Source of the DNA: JBOGGN01 sp050744165
GTDB lineage: Bacteria > Actinomycetota > Acidimicrobiia > Acidimicrobiales > Palsa-688
DNA length: 25,516 nucleotides
Direction of reading: 5' to 3'
Assembly (NCBI GenBank): GCA_050744165.1
Contig: JBOGGN010000200.1
Location: forward strand, 1 to 25,516
Below, piece by piece: positions 24,339-25,516 of this stretch. A model generated the notes under the pieces. That model saw only the letters and a program-made list of their open reading frames with translations. It made no database searches and was not told the DNA's origin. Made by a program: the position numbers and the translations under genes. How positions within the stretch are numbered: the first letter of the stretch is position 1; every line of letters begins with the position of its first letter.

Positions 24339-24362
24339 TCACCCGCCGGCCACCAGGGTGCG
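24239..24362. repeat. Three imperfect tandem repeats of 40-43 bp at the 3' end of the MarC-like gene
   Basis: Units start at 24239, 24279 and 24322, each beginning GTCTCAG(T/C)CGTT and sharing CGATCACCC-like and GGGCA(C)(A)..GGTG-like blocks. The third copy overlaps the last codons and stop (24339-24341) of the MarC-like gene, so the first two look like degenerate duplicates of the gene's end. Spacing of 40 and 43 bases without unique spacers rules out a CRISPR array. Confidence 0.7.
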
Positions 24363-24935
24363 CACCGCGTCCACGATCAGCTGGACCGCGATGGCGGCCA
24401 GCAGCAACCCCAGCACCCGGGTGACGAACTCGAGCAAGGGCACCGGGACGAAGCGGCTCAACAGCGCCGCCAGGAGCAAGCAGGCCCCGAGCACCAGCGC
24501 CGCCCCGGCGATTCCGGCGATCACGGCCACCCGGCCGCCCGTGCCGGGGAAGCGCTGGACCAGCACCATCACGGCCGCGATGGCGCCCGGGCCGGCCATG
24601 AGCGGGGTAGCCAGGGGCACCAGGGCGACGTTGCGGCCCGGGACCACGGTCGTGTCCATGCCCCGGAGCATCTCCAGGGCGACGAGCAGGAGCAAGAGGC
24701 CGCCGGCGATGGACAGGCTCGGCAGCGACACGTGGAGATAGTTGAGGATCACCTGGCCGAACAGGGCAAAGCCGAGGATCAGCCCGGCCGCGGCCGCCAC
24801 CGAGCCCACCGCCGCCCGGGCCCGCTCCCGAGGCGACATGGTGGCTGTCAGGGCCAGAAACACCGGCGTGTTGCTGGCCGGGTCCATGATCACCAGCAGC
24901 GTGACCAGCGTCTCCCCGAAGGCACGCCACTCCAC
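24339..24935 (-). CDS. MarC/YchE family membrane protein
   Basis: The 198-residue protein has about six hydrophobic helices and the hallmarks of the MarC family: LVIMDPASNTPVFLALTATMSPRERARAA near the N terminus, LSIAGGLLLLLVALEML, VPLATPLMAGPGAIAAVMVL (the second conserved PLMAGPG motif) and FVTRVLGLLLAAIAVQLIVDAV at the end. It is an integral inner-membrane protein; the family was once linked to multiple antibiotic resistance but this is not supported, and its transport role is unsettled. GTG start at 24935, 74 bases from the divergent CsbD-like gene. Its 3' end is duplicated downstream. Confidence 0.88.
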   Translation of the reverse strand: MEWRAFGETLVTLLVIMDPASNTPVFLALTATMSPRERARAAVGSVAAAAGLILGFALFGQVILNYLHVSLPSLSIAGGLLLLLVALEMLRGMDTTVVPGRNVALVPLATPLMAGPGAIAAVMVLVQRFPGTGGRVAVIAGIAGAALVLGACLLLAALLSRFVPVPLLEFVTRVLGLLLAAIAVQLIVDAVRTLVAGG

Positions 24936-24972
24936 AGTCAGAACGGTAGCCGGGCCTTGATTGCGGCATTCG

Positions 24973-24999
24973 GTTTGGTGGTCCGGAGAGCGGGGGTAG
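24973..24999 (+). promoter_or_regulatory. SigB/SigF-type promoter for the two CsbD-like genes
   Basis: GTTT (24973-24976), 17 bases, then GGGTAG (24994-24999): the -35 and spacing fit the SigF/SigB consensus, the -10 with one base changed (GGGTAT). A start near 25006 leaves a leader of about four bases before ATG 25010, so either the message is nearly leaderless or translation begins slightly further in. Confidence 0.6.
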
Positions 25000-25009
25000 G
25001 ACGACTGGC

Positions 25010-25255
25010 ATGCAAGTGGGATCTATAGACTTGAACAAGCTTCGGGGCATCGGCGACAAAGGTCTTGGTATCACCAAGGAATTCGTTGGTGTCGTCATCA
25101 ACAATGACCGCCTCCAAGAGGAGGGCGAGGCCCAACAAGAGCGAGCCACGAAGGAACTCCGGGCATTGCGCAAGCAAGCCGAAGCGCAGGCCAAGGAAGC
25201 CAAGGCAGAGGCCGCAGAGCGGCGAGAAAGGGCCGCTCAGCGCGCCAAGGAATAG
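25010..25255 (+). CDS. CsbD-like stress protein 1
   Basis: The 81-residue, highly charged helical protein has the CsbD-like core LGITKEFVGVVINNDRLQEEGEAQQERA followed by a long Lys/Glu/Ala-rich helix (ELRALRKQAEAQAKEAKAEAAERRERAAQRAKE) likely to form a coiled coil or be partly disordered. CsbD proteins are small general-stress proteins, SigB-controlled in Bacillus, with no established biochemical role. The start is taken as ATG 25010; GTG 25016 is an alternative. No ribosome-binding site is seen, consistent with a promoter only 10 bases upstream. It is followed after 15 bases by a second CsbD-like gene. Confidence 0.75.
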   Translation: MQVGSIDLNKLRGIGDKGLGITKEFVGVVINNDRLQEEGEAQQERATKELRALRKQAEAQAKEAKAEAAERRERAAQRAKE

Positions 25256-25270
25256 GAAAGGGAGAATCGT

Positions 25271-25480
25271 ATGGGTGTAGGTGAAGAACTTAAAGGGAAG
25301 GCGAAGGCAGCCGTGGGCGAGGTCGTCGACAACGACAACCTGCGCCGTGAAGGCGAGGCCCAGGTTGACAAGGGCAAGGCAGAAGTAGACGCCGCCAAGT
25401 CTCGGGCCGACGCCAAGGCCGAAGAGGCCAAGGCTCGTGTTCACGAGGAGCGGCAGCGGGGGGCCCAGGAGGCCAAGTAG
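25271..25480 (+). CDS. CsbD-like stress protein 2
   Basis: The 69-residue protein MGVGEELKGKAKAAVGEVVDNDNLRREGEAQVDKGKAEVDAA with a Lys/Glu/Ala-rich tail matches the CsbD pattern (KGKAKxAVGxVxxNDxLxxEGxAQxxKGKAE) well. GGGAG (25260-25264) lies six bases before the ATG, a good ribosome-binding site. It shares the NDxLxxEGEAQ core with the gene 15 bases upstream, so the pair looks like a local duplication expressed from one promoter. It is hydrophilic, cytosolic and probably flexible; function unknown. The window ends 36 bases after its stop codon. Confidence 0.85.
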   Translation: MGVGEELKGKAKAAVGEVVDNDNLRREGEAQVDKGKAEVDAAKSRADAKAEEAKARVHEERQRGAQEAK

Positions 25481-25516
25481 AAGCTGCCCTCGGCAACGAG
25501 GGGAGTCGTTCCGCGG

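Noticed and set aside
24239..24362. Repeats considered as a CRISPR array
   Set aside because: Units abut without unique spacers, are imperfect and overlap a coding sequence; no cas genes are present.

Overview
The window is high-GC, densely packed DNA that looks like an actinobacterial chromosome, possibly class Acidimicrobiia or a related lineage. The best evidence is the fused 2-oxoglutarate dehydrogenase Kgd, which carries an E2-like domain at its N terminus and is an actinobacterial hallmark. Frequent GTG/TTG starts, 4-base start/stop overlaps, a nitrobindin-type protein, a luciferase-like flavin/F420 oxidoreductase and GGGTA-type stress promoters fit this. No rRNA, tRNA, integrase, transposase or CRISPR array was seen.

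Layout. 1-2206: housekeeping and small genes: the end of a nitrobindin-like protein, a TIGR01777-family epimerase, a small zinc-ribbon-like protein and a two-helix membrane protein. 2218-7632: ettA (ABC-F ribosome factor) diverges from kgd. 7633-8162: about 530 bp without a convincing gene. 8163-11058: a GT2 glycosyltransferase converges on a methyltransferase and a GT4 glycosyltransferase. 11159-15684: a tightly coupled operon of two small leader-like proteins, two radical SAM enzymes (the first with a SPASM domain), a GT2 glycosyltransferase and a sulfotransferase. I read it as a candidate ribosomally synthesised, post-translationally modified peptide (RiPP) locus with possible sugar, sulfate and methyl tailoring. 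The first small protein ends in a Gly-rich tail with Tyr and Trp, the sort of C terminus radical SAM/SPASM maturases modify.

15699-19107: a zinc/manganese-type ABC uptake operon (binding lipoprotein, ATPase, two permeases). Its promoter contains a 15-bp inverted repeat of the kind bound by Fur/Zur-family regulators, and the -10 box lies so close to the ATG that the mRNA is probably leaderless. 19203-21847: an N-terminally truncated xanthine-dehydrogenase-like molybdenum hydroxylase next to an SsnA-like amidohydrolase. A 50-nt near-perfect hairpin sits at the truncation point. 21979-22974: a luciferase-like oxidoreductase.

23111-25480: a stress-type island with a 51-aa hydrophobic membrane protein (missed by length-limited gene finding), a PfpI/DJ-1 family protein, a MarC-type membrane protein and two CsbD-like proteins. 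Three of its transcription units have upstream GGGTA(T/G) boxes resembling SigB/SigF promoters, suggesting a shared general-stress regulon.

All functions are assigned from motifs read by eye; no database search was run.
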